The position numbers were made by a program, and so were the translations under genes. The notes under the pieces were generated by a model, which searched no databases, was not told the origin of the DNA, and was given only the letters and a program-made list of their open reading frames with translations. A stretch of DNA of 64,000 bases from an uncultured Collinsella sp. GTDB taxonomy: Bacteria; Actinomycetota; Coriobacteriia; Coriobacteriales; Coriobacteriaceae. This document shows positions 44,411 through 53,765 of the stretch, one piece after another. Position 1 is the first letter of the stretch. Each line of letters starts with the position of its first letter. The DNA lies in the NCBI GenBank assembly GCA_900541855.1, contig UQLD01000005.1, forward strand, positions 1-64,000, given 5' to 3'.

Positions 44411-44999
44411 CAGCTTTGGGGCTGTCAGCATGGCAGAGGACCCACTTGTCGGTCTTCCAGTAGCAGTAGCTGTCGCCGGCGGCAGGCATGTCGGCTGCGG
44501 CCTCGGGGCGCGGCCCGTTGGTGCCAGCGGGAAGCGCGACCATCACCTGGAAGCCACCGTCGTCAACCATGCACGGCGTGTAGTGGAGCGTGGTGTTGAA
44601 GACCTCGACGACCTTGCCCGCCGGCACGCGGAACGCCTTGACGCACGCGGTGTCGAGCTTGCCGTCCTCGATCTCCCAGCGATGCGCCACGAGCAGGATA
44701 AAGTCGCGCGCGCCCAGGTTGAACTCACTCGCGCGGTGATACTCCAGGCAGTTGAGACGCGTATTGTGGCCGTTGCACCAGCCCAGCTGGAAGGGGCGGC
44801 CACCAAACATGAGAAAGCCCAGTTTATCGGCATCCTTGACGCCCTCGAGCTCCGGCGCACTTGCTACGTACTTGCTGCCCTCGGGAATAGGCGTGGCAGA
44901 GAGCGCATCGAGCACGGGCGACGTGAGCTCGGACGGAACGTTATCCCAGACGTTGCCATAGGATTTGAACTCGGGATCGTTGACAGAGTAGATATGCAT
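44355..44999 (-). CDS. DUF4867-family protein
   Basis: The protein (214 aa) has the family-type core FGGRPFQLGWCNGHNTRLNC and EYHRASEFNLGARDFILLV, with a cupin-like beta pattern and a metal-ligand-like H/E set. Function is unknown; relatives often lie near sugar-use genes. ATG 44999 has AGGAG five bases upstream. Its last codons are copied at 42933-42990. Confidence 0.75.
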   Translation of the reverse strand: MHIYSVNDPEFKSYGNVWDNVPSELTSPVLDALSATPIPEGSKYVASAPELEGVKDADKLGFLMFGGRPFQLGWCNGHNTRLNCLEYHRASEFNLGARDFILLVAHRWEIEDGKLDTACVKAFRVPAGKVVEVFNTTLHYTPCMVDDGGFQVMVALPAGTNGPRPEAAADMPAAGDSYCYWKTDKWVLCHADSPKAAEGGYVGLTGKNLDIACD

Positions 45000-45088
45000 G
45001 TTCACTCCTGTTCGTAAATGTGACTATACAAACATTCTAGAACAAACATGAGCGATTTTGAACGCTCGTCCCGACCACTCAGCAAAAA

Positions 45089-45114
45089 GGCGCCCCCGCA
45101 TAAGCGAAGGCGCC
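45089..45114 (-). terminator. Terminator after luxS
   Basis: GGCGCC (45089-45094) pairs with GGCGCC (45109-45114); on the minus strand a run of T (45084-45088) follows. It closes the rbsK-rih-luxS run. Confidence 0.75.
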
Positions 45115-45143
45115 CAATGCGCGCGTTTTAGGCGATAACGCCC

Positions 45144-45632
45144 TTATGCCTGCTGATAGTGCAGGTGCTTCTCGTCGATAACGGCCAGGTCGCGGTCGAG
45201 GTAGCGGCGCGCAAGCCAGTTTGCCATGGAAAGGTTCTGGTCCAGGTAGTTGCCGCACTCCTCGGGAGCGGCTCCGGGGACATCGCCCTCAAAGCCGGCA
45301 ACAAACTCGAACAGCTCACGCACGAGCGGCAGGATCTCCTCGCTCGTCAGCTCACCAAATACGACGAGGTAAAAGCCCGTGCGGCAGCCCATGGGGCCAA
45401 AGTAGACAATGCGGCTCGACCACTCGGCATGGTTGCGAAGGAACGTCGCGCCCAGGTGCTCGATGGTGTGGCACTCGGCCGTGTTCATGACCGGCTCCTT
45501 GTTGGGCGTGGTCAGGCGCAGGTCAAACGTGGTGACGGCGGCGCCGGTCGCCGGATCGCGGTCGATGCGGCTCACATACACGCCGGGCTCAAGCAGCAGA
45601 TGGTCAACGGAAAAACTCGCGATGCGCTCCAT
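45144..45632 (-). CDS. luxS: S-ribosylhomocysteine lyase LuxS
   Basis: LuxS cleaves S-ribosylhomocysteine to homocysteine and the AI-2 precursor. The 162-residue protein has the metal ligands in HTIEHLGATFLRNH and CGNYLDQNL, and the catalytic Cys in PMGCRTGFYLV. It is the third gene after rbsK and a nucleoside hydrolase on the same strand, so the recycling of S-adenosylhomocysteine and nucleoside salvage may be expressed together. Confidence 0.96.
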   Translation of the reverse strand: MERIASFSVDHLLLEPGVYVSRIDRDPATGAAVTTFDLRLTTPNKEPVMNTAECHTIEHLGATFLRNHAEWSSRIVYFGPMGCRTGFYLVVFGELTSEEILPLVRELFEFVAGFEGDVPGAAPEECGNYLDQNLSMANWLARRYLDRDLAVIDEKHLHYQQA

Positions 45633-45658
45633 GGCAGATCCTCTCGGTAGTCAATTTA

Positions 45659-45724
45659 GGACGGGGCTCTTTTAGCTGGTTCGAATGGTCGCACCAATCA
45701 TACCAGTCAAAAAAGCCCCGTCCC
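45659..45724 (-). terminator. Hairpin between the nucleoside hydrolase and luxS
   Basis: GGACGGGGCT pairs with AGCCCCGTCC at the two ends, and AGCTGGT with ACCAGTC-like bases inside, with runs of T on the minus strand. It could be a partial terminator limiting read-through into luxS, or a leader structure of luxS. Confidence 0.5.
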
Positions 45725-45735
45725 AAAAAGACAAC

Positions 45736-46710
45736 TTAGCCCAGAACGCGGGCCATGCGCGCCTTGAACTCGGACAGGAAGCGCGGGGCGTCGACGGTCA
45801 GCGCCACGAGTGCGCTCTTGTCGGGGTCGGACAGACGGCGCTCATCGCAGATGGTGCGACCGCGGTACTCGCCCAGCAGATCAACACGCAGGTTGCAGCC
45901 GAGCGCGCCCACGAGCGTGGGATCAATCGCCACGGCAACCGCCAGCGGATCGTGCAGCGCGCAGCCACCCAGGTAGGGGGCGTTCATCTCGTACGAGCCA
46001 ATGTAGTGCTCCACCATACTCGCAAACGCGCAACCGGCCATGGTGCCCGAGCCCGTCCAACCGGCAATGTCGCGACGCGTGAGCACCACGCGATGCGTCA
46101 CATCCAGACCCACCATAGTGAGCTTGCGGCCCGAGCGCAGCACCGCGTCGGCTGCCTCGGGGTCGCTCGCCATATTGGCCTCGGCGCCCGCGCTCACGTT
46201 ACCGGGCACGGTAAGAGCGCCGCCCATCACGACCACGCGGCCGATGGACATCATTGCCGCCGCATCGCGCTCCAGGGCGAGCGCCAGGTTGGAGAGCGGG
46301 CCGGTCGCCACGTAAATCAGATCGGGACCATAGGTGCGCGCGGCATCGATCAGATAATCGACCGCAGCGTTACCGTCGGCCGAGGTCGCCCCCACCGGCT
46401 CGTAGGGCGACGCGGGCACGCTCGCGCCGCCGATGCCGTTCTTGCCGTGAATGAGCGCGGTGGACGCCGGCGGCGTATAGGGCTCAGTCGCCTGCAGAGG
46501 ACGGTCGGCACCCAGGTACACCGGAACCTCGGGGCGACCCAGCAGATCGAGCACCGCCAGGCAATTGTGCGCCGATTGCTCGACGCGCACGTTGCCAAAG
46601 CACGTGGTGATGCCCACGAGCTCCACCTCGGGGCTCGCGATGGCATAGGCCAGCGCCATCGCATCGTCCACTCCCATATCCAGATCAAGGATCAGCTTCT
46701 TGATTGCCAT
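45736..46710 (-). CDS. Inosine-uridine-type nucleoside hydrolase
   Basis: It hydrolyses ribonucleosides to base and ribose. The 324-residue protein has the calcium-binding N-terminus (LILDLDMGVDDAMAL; the usual form is DTDPGxDDA, so the second Asp region is slightly changed), ITTCFGN, GPLSNLALAL, VVVMGGA and the C-terminal HDPLAVA ligand motif. It is 30 bases downstream of ribokinase, which would phosphorylate the released ribose. Confidence 0.92.
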   Translation of the reverse strand: MAIKKLILDLDMGVDDAMALAYAIASPEVELVGITTCFGNVRVEQSAHNCLAVLDLLGRPEVPVYLGADRPLQATEPYTPPASTALIHGKNGIGGASVPASPYEPVGATSADGNAAVDYLIDAARTYGPDLIYVATGPLSNLALALERDAAAMMSIGRVVVMGGALTVPGNVSAGAEANMASDPEAADAVLRSGRKLTMVGLDVTHRVVLTRRDIAGWTGSGTMAGCAFASMVEHYIGSYEMNAPYLGGCALHDPLAVAVAIDPTLVGALGCNLRVDLLGEYRGRTICDERRLSDPDKSALVALTVDAPRFLSEFKARMARVLG

Positions 46711-46740
46711 TGTTCTACTCCGCTTCTCCGTCTTTATCGT

Positions 46741-47703
46741 TTAACCAAACCAATGTTCAACTTCGGCGCGCGTGGGAATCGATTGCTGAGCGCCCAGGCG
46801 CGACACCGTCACTGCCGAGGCGCGAGCACCCGCGGCCATGCACTCAAAGAGCGGCAGGCCCTCTAGGCGAGCCGCCGCCAACGCGCCAATAAACGTATCG
46901 CCGGCGGCCGTGGTATCGACTACCGTGCTCGAAAGCGCCGGCATGCGCAGCAGCTCGCCGTCATCACCGAGCGTAACCGAGCCGGCACCACCCAGCGTGA
47001 TGACCGCAGCTCCGGCGCCCTTGTCGAGCAGCGCATTGAGCGCGGCGACGCAACTCGCATCATCCGTGGGCAGAATGCCCGTCAGCACCTGGCACTCGGT
47101 CTCGTTGGGGCAGACCAAGTCGACCGCAGGCCAGACCTCCGCAGGCAACTCACAAGCAGGCGCCGGATTAAAGACCGTATAGAACCCCAGCCCATGAGCG
47201 CAAACAAGCGCCTCGGCCGTCGCTGCAAGGTCACATTCACCCTGGGCGATAAAGACGCTTCCGGCAGCCGGGGCAATCTCGCTGGCGTCGCCGTCGAGCT
47301 CATGGGCCACCAGACGCCTCAGCGCGCAGGCAACGTCCGCGCCCGCAAGCGCATGGTTGGCGCCCGGTGACAGTATGATGCGGTTGTCGCCCTCGCAGCG
47401 AATGATGGTCGCGGTACCGGTCTCCACGTCATCGCGAAGCGCCACGAACTCAACGCCCACGCCAGCATCCTGGAGCCCTGCCACAAGCGCATCGCCAAAG
47501 GTATCGCGCCCAACAGCGCCGATCATGCACGTGCGCGCACCCATGCGCGCAGCGGCGACGGCCTGGTTGGCGCCCTTACCGCCGGCGTTGGTGATAAAGC
47601 CGCTACCGCCGACGGTCTCGCCCGCGCGCGGTATGCGCTCGCACGCCACCGAAAGGTCCATGTTCATGCTGCCGAACACCGCAACGATGCCGCGATCTGC
47701 CAT
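46741..47703 (-). CDS. rbsK: Ribokinase
   Basis: PfkB-family kinase of 320 aa that makes ribose 5-phosphate. It has FGSMNMDLSV at the N-terminus, the glycine motif GGKGANQAVAAARMG, and the catalytic/anion-hole motif DTTAAGDTFIGAL. ATG 47703 follows GAGGAGG. First gene of the run with the nucleoside hydrolase and luxS, and 64 bases downstream of a good promoter with a palindrome. Confidence 0.93.
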   Translation of the reverse strand: MADRGIVAVFGSMNMDLSVACERIPRAGETVGGSGFITNAGGKGANQAVAAARMGARTCMIGAVGRDTFGDALVAGLQDAGVGVEFVALRDDVETGTATIIRCEGDNRIILSPGANHALAGADVACALRRLVAHELDGDASEIAPAAGSVFIAQGECDLAATAEALVCAHGLGFYTVFNPAPACELPAEVWPAVDLVCPNETECQVLTGILPTDDASCVAALNALLDKGAGAAVITLGGAGSVTLGDDGELLRMPALSSTVVDTTAAGDTFIGALAAARLEGLPLFECMAAGARASAVTVSRLGAQQSIPTRAEVEHWFG

Positions 47704-47766
47704 GGAAACCTCCTCATCTGCGAGCTTTGCACCCACCGTCGATCGTCGATTGTGCGCTTTCGCACC

Positions 47767-47796
47767 TCTATAACTTTAGTTCACTTTGATGTGAAC
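47767..47796 (-). promoter_or_regulatory. rbsK promoter with palindromic operator
   Basis: On the minus strand TTCACA (47790-47795), 17 bases, TATAGA (47767-47772). GTTCAC-N6-GTGAAC (47779-47796) overlaps the -35 and the spacer, as expected for a repressor site. The regulator is not identified in the window. Confidence 0.65.
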
Positions 47797-47889
47797 GCAC
47801 CCTTGAGGTTGCGCCAGCAGCAAGCATTCACAGGAGCAGGCAGCTACAATGAATACGTGCTGATTATTCTCGTCATTGGATGATGTTTT

Positions 47890-50106
47890 ATGGAACAACT
47901 CTCGCAATCGGGCTCGCGCGGTCGACGCCGCACGGGCAACGAGCCGGCGCCGCACGAACGCGTGAAGAGCGAACGCCGTGCCAACGAACCGCGACGCACC
48001 GCGAGTCCCCATCGCGCTTCTGCCAACAACGCGGGCCGCGCCAACACTCCCGCCGCAGAGCAGACGCCTGCTCGCCCCAAGTCCCGCTACATCCCTGCAC
48101 TCGACGGCCTGCGTACGCTCGCCGTCGTCGCGGTGGTGCTCTATCACCTTAACCTCACGTGGGCTCAGGGCGGCCTGCTCGGCGTCACGATCTTCTTTGT
48201 GCTTTCGGGCTATCTGATCACACGCCTGCTACTCAACGAAGTCGCTAAGACCGGACGCATCGACCTCAAGAGCTTCTGGATTCGCCGCATCCGTCGCCTG
48301 GTCCCCGCCGTGGTGACCGTCGTGGTAGCGACCTGTGCTCTGTGCACCGTCTTCAACCACGTGATGCTCACCAAGATGCGCCCCGACATCCTGCCGTCGC
48401 TGTTGTTCTTCAACAACTGGTGGCAGATTGCCCAAAACGTCTCGTACTTCAATGCTCTGGGCGACCCCTCGCCGCTCACGCACTTTTGGTCGCTTGCCAT
48501 CGAGGAACAGTTCTACCTGATTTGGCCGCCACTGCTGTTTGCCATGGTATCCATGCATGTGAGCAAACCCAACACGCGCCGCGTGGTTCTGGGCCTTGCC
48601 GCGGTATCTGCCCTCGCCATGATGGTGCTTTACAACCCTGCCGCCGACCCCAGCCGCGTGTACTACGGCACCGACACCCGCGTGTTCTCGCTGCTGCTGG
48701 GTACCTGGATGGCCTTTATCCCCGATTGCGACCTGGCGCCGGTGCGTCTCGCACATCGTTTGGGGCTCAATCGCCTGGCTGGCGCCGCCAAGCACGGCAA
48801 AAACGCCGAGGGCAAGCCTGGCGAGAAGGCCGACGAATCAGCCGAGACCGCCCCGGCACAGCCGAGCGCCCTCGTGCGCTTTTGGTCCTCGCCCGCGTCC
48901 ATCGATGTACTGGGCGTCGTGGGTCTGGTTGGCCTTGCCGCCATGGTCGCGCTCACCAACGGCTACACCGCGTTCCAGTATCGCGGCGGCACACTGCTAT
49001 GCTCCATCCTCACGCTCATGGTCATTGCCGCCTGCGTGCAGCCCCAGGGAATGGTTGCCCGCGCGCTGTCCGCCGAGCCGCTCGTGTGGATTGGCAAGCG
49101 CTCGTACAGCATCTACCTGTGGCACTATCCGCTGCTGTTGCTCATGAACCCGGTCGCCAACATCAACGATACGCCCTGGTGGCAATACATTTTGCAGGTG
49201 CTGCTGGTGGTCGCCGTAGCCGAGTGCTCCTATCGCTTTATCGAGACTCCGTTTAGAAAGGGCGCCTTTGGGCGCACCGTATCCGAGTTCCGCGACGGCA
49301 CCGCCACGCCCGCCGACTGGGCACGCGCGCACGTCCCCGTCTGCGCAGCCTGCGCTGTCGTGTTGGTCGTTGCACTGGGCGGCCTGATCTTTGTGCCCGA
49401 GACGTCTGCACTGAGCGGCGAAGGCGCCGAAGTTCTGAACAAGGAAGCCAAGAACACCGCGCCCACCGACCAGCAGGCGGCCGACGACACCGACAAGGAC
49501 AACGACGGCTTCCCCGATGGCTCCTACGATCTGCTTATGATCGGCGACTCCGTGTCGCTGCGTGCCGTAGACACCTTTGACGGCGTGTTCCCGCACAGCC
49601 ACATCGATGCCGAAAAGGGCCGCCAGTTCGATGCGGGCCGTGCGACATTTGAAGGCTATATCCAGCAGAACCTTGCCGGCAAGATCGTGGTCTTTGCCCT
49701 GGGCACCAACGGCTTGGTAACCGACGACCAGATCGACGCCATCATGGCCGATGCAGGAGATAAGCGTATTGTGGTGTTTGTGAACACGCGCAGCCCGCAG
49801 CCGTGGGTTGGCTCTACCAACCAGGCCATCGCCAACGCCGCCACGCGCTACAAGAACGTGCGCGTTATCGACTGGTACGGATACAGCGCCAACCGCAACG
49901 ACCTGTTCGATGGCGATGGCACGCACCTATCGACCACTGGCGTGACTGAGTACCTCAACTTGATCCACGACGCAGTCAAGAAGGACCTGCCCGTGCATCC
50001 CGAGGATCACGTCAACGATCCGCAGCCGGCAGCCGTCAAGTCTGCCACCGACGCACTCATCAATGCGCTTGCCTTCAAGCCGCACAAGTTGGGCACCGAC
50101 AAGTAA
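47890..50106 (+). CDS. Membrane acyltransferase with SGNH domain (OafA/YrhL type)
   Basis: It O-acetylates envelope polysaccharide or peptidoglycan. The 738 residues comprise a basic, disordered cytoplasmic N-terminus (1-65) and an acyltransferase-3 domain with about ten membrane segments (65-470; RYIPALDGLRTLAVVAVVLYH, FWSLAIEEQFYL). The extracytoplasmic SGNH hydrolase domain has GDSVS, ALGTNG and DGTHLS at about 545, 600 and 675. Downstream is a perfect 17-bp hairpin. The acceptor is unknown. Confidence 0.92.
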   Translation: MEQLSQSGSRGRRRTGNEPAPHERVKSERRANEPRRTASPHRASANNAGRANTPAAEQTPARPKSRYIPALDGLRTLAVVAVVLYHLNLTWAQGGLLGVTIFFVLSGYLITRLLLNEVAKTGRIDLKSFWIRRIRRLVPAVVTVVVATCALCTVFNHVMLTKMRPDILPSLLFFNNWWQIAQNVSYFNALGDPSPLTHFWSLAIEEQFYLIWPPLLFAMVSMHVSKPNTRRVVLGLAAVSALAMMVLYNPAADPSRVYYGTDTRVFSLLLGTWMAFIPDCDLAPVRLAHRLGLNRLAGAAKHGKNAEGKPGEKADESAETAPAQPSALVRFWSSPASIDVLGVVGLVGLAAMVALTNGYTAFQYRGGTLLCSILTLMVIAACVQPQGMVARALSAEPLVWIGKRSYSIYLWHYPLLLLMNPVANINDTPWWQYILQVLLVVAVAECSYRFIETPFRKGAFGRTVSEFRDGTATPADWARAHVPVCAACAVVLVVALGGLIFVPETSALSGEGAEVLNKEAKNTAPTDQQAADDTDKDNDGFPDGSYDLLMIGDSVSLRAVDTFDGVFPHSHIDAEKGRQFDAGRATFEGYIQQNLAGKIVVFALGTNGLVTDDQIDAIMADAGDKRIVVFVNTRSPQPWVGSTNQAIANAATRYKNVRVIDWYGYSANRNDLFDGDGTHLSTTGVTEYLNLIHDAVKKDLPVHPEDHVNDPQPAAVKSATDALINALAFKPHKLGTDK

Positions 50107-50129
50107 CCTGCAGCGCAAACTTCCCACAT

Positions 50130-50167
50130 CCGGAGGGGGCGTCTGCCACGGCAGACGCCCCCTCCGG
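50130..50167 (+). terminator. Hairpin after the acyltransferase gene
   Basis: Perfect 17-bp arms CCGGAGGGGGCGTCTGC / GCAGACGCCCCCTCCGG, four-base loop. No T-run follows, but its position 24 bases after the stop suits transcript ending or protection. A GGGAC-core stretch (GGGACGTTCC, GGGACACTCC) follows at 50174-50208. Confidence 0.7.
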
Positions 50168-50338
50168 CAGTTAGGGACGTTCCTTATGTACCGGTACCTA
50201 GGGACACTCCTGGCGCAGCCAATGAAGACCTCTACGGATGAATTCCAGGCCGCTCCGTCGCTCCAGACATCGTTTCCGCGCCTCGCGCCTGCCCCAAACA
50301 ATCAAAACAAGCCCTTTTCGCCGCACCCTCAAAGGTCT

Positions 50339-50568
50339 GTGGGCAAAAAAGGGCAAATATGAGTACTGTTACCATTTTAGTAGCAGGCAAAACCACCCAA
50401 AATGACGTCCGAGCGAACCCTACAACCCCCTAAAGCAGCCAACCTGACTGGTTTAAGGCGTATTGGAGCCAATTTTAATGAACATACTATAGGTTATGTT
50501 TATTATCTTCTTGAATGTAAATGCTATTCACTTAGCAACAGTACTCATATTTGGCATTTTTTGCCCAC
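50339..50568. mobile_element. MITE-like element with 32-bp terminal inverted repeats
   Basis: The ends GTGGGCAAAAAA (50339) and TTTTTTGCCCAC (to 50568) are part of 32-base terminal repeats that match at 30 positions; the inner ends read ATGAGTACTGTT and AACAGTACTCAT. The 166-base interior is AT-rich and has no gene. No transposase is in the window and no target-site duplication is obvious. It occupies most of the 540-base gap between the acyltransferase and the transporter genes. Confidence 0.7.
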
Positions 50569-50649
50569 TGCCATATAACTAACACCCTATAGCAGACAAA
50601 AACAGCCCGCAGCCCATCGCTGCGGCCTGTTTGGAGTCCAAAAGAGGCG

Positions 50650-51912
50650 CTAAGCGCTGTAACCCATCGCCTGCAGAACAAACATGACGACCGTGAGCAC
50701 CGTAATCACACCGATAGTCGCCCAAGTGAGCACATTCCACACGCGGCCGTTGCGGTTAGTGCCCATAATGTGACGGTCAGCGGCAATAACCACCTGGAAC
50801 ACCAGAACCACGGGCAGTAGCACGCCATTGATGACCTGCGAGGTCATCATAATCTGGAACAGATCGACGCCGGGCATAAGCACCAGCACGGCAGAGATAC
50901 CGATGATGGCCGTAATGATGCCGCGATAGACCGGGGCCTCGTCCCAGCTGCGGTCGGCACCGCGCTCCCAGCCAAATGCCTCGCAGATAGCGCTCGACGT
51001 AACGCCCGGCAGCACGCAGGCAGCCAAGAAGCTCGCCGCGACCAGGCCCGAGGCAAACAGTACCGTGGACCACTGACCCGCAATAGGCTCCAGCGCACGG
51101 GCAGCATCGGCAGCATCGCTAATCTGAATGCCCGCCGGGAACAACACCGTACCGGTCGTGATGATAATAAAGCCGGCAATGACATCGGCGGCAAGCGAGC
51201 CGCTCACGGTATCGATGCGCTGCAGCACGATATCGTCCTCGCCCGCGTTCTTGTCGACCACGTTGTTCTGCGCCAAGAAAATCATCCACGGCGCGATGGT
51301 GGTACCGATCGTTGCGACCACGAGCGACACGTAGCTGGGGTCATTTTGAATGTTAGGCACGACCAGGTCGACCGCGACCTCACCCCAGTTGGGGCCAGCC
51401 ATAAACGCGGCGACAATATAGGTCACGAAGACGCAGCTTACCAGCAGCAGAATCTTCTCGATGCGCTGGAAACTACCCGACATGGTAAGCATCCACACCA
51501 GCAGCGCCACCAACGGCACCGAGATGCTCGCCGGCACGCCAAAGAGAGCAAGGCCGCTGGCGATACCCGCAAACTCCGAAATGGTCACAGCCGTGTTGGC
51601 GATCAACAGCGCCGCCATAGCAAGTACACTCTTGCGCACGCCAAAGCGCTCGCGGATGAGCGATGCCAGGCCCTTGCCCGTGACGCAGCCGCAGCGCGCC
51701 GCGGTCTCCTGCGTCACGATGAGCAGCACAGTCATGACGGGAAGCATCCAGAGCATCTTGTAGCCATAGCTGGCGCCCGCACTGGAATACGTTGCAATGC
51801 CGCCGGCGTCATTGCCCGAAAGCGCCGCCAGCAGACCGGGGCCCATAGCGCCAAAGATGGCCGCGATGGTCAACTTTTGCTTGGTGCCCGACTTTTGCTT
51901 GGTATTTTGCAC
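50650..51912 (-). CDS. NRAMP-related transporter, probably magnesium (NRMT type)
   Basis: An SLC11/NRAMP-fold transporter of 420 aa with about eleven membrane segments. The usual transition-metal DPGN motif in the first segment is replaced by LSGNDAGG, and the sixth segment has IAPWMIFLAQNN where metal transporters have a metal-binding Met in MPHN. This pattern is that of the NRAMP-related Mg transporters described from Eggerthella. GTG 51912 lies nine bases after the mgtE stop with AGGTGG upstream. Co-transcription with mgtE supports a magnesium role. Confidence 0.82.
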   Translation of the reverse strand: MQNTKQKSGTKQKLTIAAIFGAMGPGLLAALSGNDAGGIATYSSAGASYGYKMLWMLPVMTVLLIVTQETAARCGCVTGKGLASLIRERFGVRKSVLAMAALLIANTAVTISEFAGIASGLALFGVPASISVPLVALLVWMLTMSGSFQRIEKILLLVSCVFVTYIVAAFMAGPNWGEVAVDLVVPNIQNDPSYVSLVVATIGTTIAPWMIFLAQNNVVDKNAGEDDIVLQRIDTVSGSLAADVIAGFIIITTGTVLFPAGIQISDAADAARALEPIAGQWSTVLFASGLVAASFLAACVLPGVTSSAICEAFGWERGADRSWDEAPVYRGIITAIIGISAVLVLMPGVDLFQIMMTSQVINGVLLPVVLVFQVVIAADRHIMGTNRNGRVWNVLTWATIGVITVLTVVMFVLQAMGYSA

Positions 51913-51920
51913 GCGACCAC

Positions 51921-53765
51921 CTAGCCAATGACCGACATGGTGAGCAGCACCGCAGCGGCGCAGTACGCTACGCACGAGATCATGACGGCAATAACGTTCA
52001 TGGCGGTGCCCGACGTGTTGAGGTCATGCTCGTCACGCCAGAACAGCACCATCAGGTAAATCACGGCGCTCATGTTGCCAACCAGGCAAATGATGGCAGC
52101 GATATTAAAGGACCCGGTAAAGAGTTGCTCCTCAAACATGGGCGCATCGGGGAACGCGGCGGTGCGCACCAGCTGGGCGCACAGGTAGGTCACGAGTGAC
52201 AGAATCAGGCCCATGCCCGTGCTCTGGAAGAAGAACCCCAGATACGGCTTGGGCTCGTCGTCGTGACCGTCATACTCCAAGAAGTAGTTCTTGACGAACG
52301 ACACCATGCGCGAGGCAGCAAGCAGCACGAGCGGCATGGCGCACATGGGGAACACCACCAGATGCGCGGAGCCGAGCGCCGTCCCCAGCACCGTTGCCAT
52401 GATGCACGAGGCAATGCCCCACACGACAACCCAGTACTGGCGATGCACAAACCAGCTGAGCACGTTCGTCGAGTCGTCCGACGCGCTATCGCCCGAGCCG
52501 ACACCGGCGATCTGCAGGTCCTCCTGATGCTCCTCGGCGATAACGTCCATGGCGTCGTCGAAGGTCACGATGCCCAGGATATGACGGTTCTCGTCGCAGA
52601 CAGGGATGGCAACCAGGTCGTACTTGGTCATCTCGTCCGTCACGTCTTCCTGGTCCTCGTCGGGCGACACGTAGACCAGGTCGCGATAGGCGAGCTGGCC
52701 CAGCGTGGCATCGCGGTCGGCCACGATCAACGTGCGCAGCGAGAGCACGCCGGTGAGCATGCCGCTCGGATCCTCGGTATAGACGTAATAGACACTCTCG
52801 AAGTCCTCATCGAGTTTGCGAATCGCCTCGATGGCATCGCCGACCGTCGCCGTGGCGGGCAGCGAGACAAACTCCGAGGTCATGATGCGGCCGGCGGTGT
52901 TGTCCTCATAGCCCAGCAGGTTACGAATCGCCTTCTCCTCCTTGACGCCCATCAGGCGCAGGAGCTTCTCGGCCTTCTCGTAATCGAGCTCGTCGATCAG
53001 GTCGGCGGCGTCGTCCGGGTCCATCATGGCCAGCATCGACGATGCGTCCGTGTCGGACAGGCCCTCGAGCATCTCGGTCATAAGCTCGTCGTCATCGAAC
53101 TCCGAGATGGCCTCGGCGGCCTGGGCAGTATCGAGCTGTGCAAACACCTGCGCACGCAGGCGCGGGTCGAGCTGCTCGATAATGTCGGCGATGTCGGCAG
53201 GGTGCAGCTCGCCGAGCGTCTTATGCGACACCGAGAGTTGAATGTTCTTGGTCGAGCGATCGAGCAGGTCCATGTAGGACCAAGCGATGATGTCCTCACT
53301 GAGCGGCTTGCCCAGGTGCTTCATAAAGCCTTCGACGATATGCTCGAGTGCGGGGCTGATCGCGCGTAGCAGACCGCGGGCGCCCACTTCGGCGCCCAGC
53401 AGGCGCAGCTGATTTTCGCCCGACATGGAAAACTTGATGTCGTTTACGCGCACGACTTTCATGCCCTGCGTGTCGACAATCTGCTTGTTGAGCACGTCGC
53501 GGGCAAGCAAGAGTTCGGTCGGCTGCAGGTACGAAAAACGGATTTCGGTGGCCGACGTCTTAAGGTGTACACCCGTCTCGTCGATACGGTCGACCCATTT
53601 GCGCCAGCTGATCATAAACGGCGTCTTGCCGGGACCGCGGAACGCGAGCGACGTCACGTGCGGAAAAACTTCGCCGGTAGCAATACCAAAATCGTTCACC
53701 ACGCCGAGCTTTTCTCCATCGACGTCCAAGACCGGCAATTTGAGCATCTCACTCAGATAATTCAA
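51921..53765 (-). CDS. mgtE: MgtE-type magnesium channel with N-terminal PRC barrels
   Basis: The protein (614 aa) has, in order: two PRC-barrel-like domains (1-155), the MgtE N domain (GELHPADIADIIEQLDP, about 185-290), two CBS domains (290-420, Mg sensing) and five membrane segments (460-614) with FFFQSTGMGLIL. The TTG start at 53765 has GGGGAG before it; ATG 53747 is an alternative. A leader of about 200 bases with several hairpins precedes it. Confidence 0.93.
   Translation of the reverse strand: MNYLSEMLKLPVLDVDGEKLGVVNDFGIATGEVFPHVTSLAFRGPGKTPFMISWRKWVDRIDETGVHLKTSATEIRFSYLQPTELLLARDVLNKQIVDTQGMKVVRVNDIKFSMSGENQLRLLGAEVGARGLLRAISPALEHIVEGFMKHLGKPLSEDIIAWSYMDLLDRSTKNIQLSVSHKTLGELHPADIADIIEQLDPRLRAQVFAQLDTAQAAEAISEFDDDELMTEMLEGLSDTDASSMLAMMDPDDAADLIDELDYEKAEKLLRLMGVKEEKAIRNLLGYEDNTAGRIMTSEFVSLPATATVGDAIEAIRKLDEDFESVYYVYTEDPSGMLTGVLSLRTLIVADRDATLGQLAYRDLVYVSPDEDQEDVTDEMTKYDLVAIPVCDENRHILGIVTFDDAMDVIAEEHQEDLQIAGVGSGDSASDDSTNVLSWFVHRQYWVVVWGIASCIMATVLGTALGSAHLVVFPMCAMPLVLLAASRMVSFVKNYFLEYDGHDDEPKPYLGFFFQSTGMGLILSLVTYLCAQLVRTAAFPDAPMFEEQLFTGSFNIAAIICLVGNMSAVIYLMVLFWRDEHDLNTSGTAMNVIAVMISCVAYCAAAVLLTMSVIG

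Noticed and set aside
45659..45724. SAH or SAM riboswitch in front of luxS
   Set aside because: The stretch is a hairpin without recognisable riboswitch core bases and is too short.
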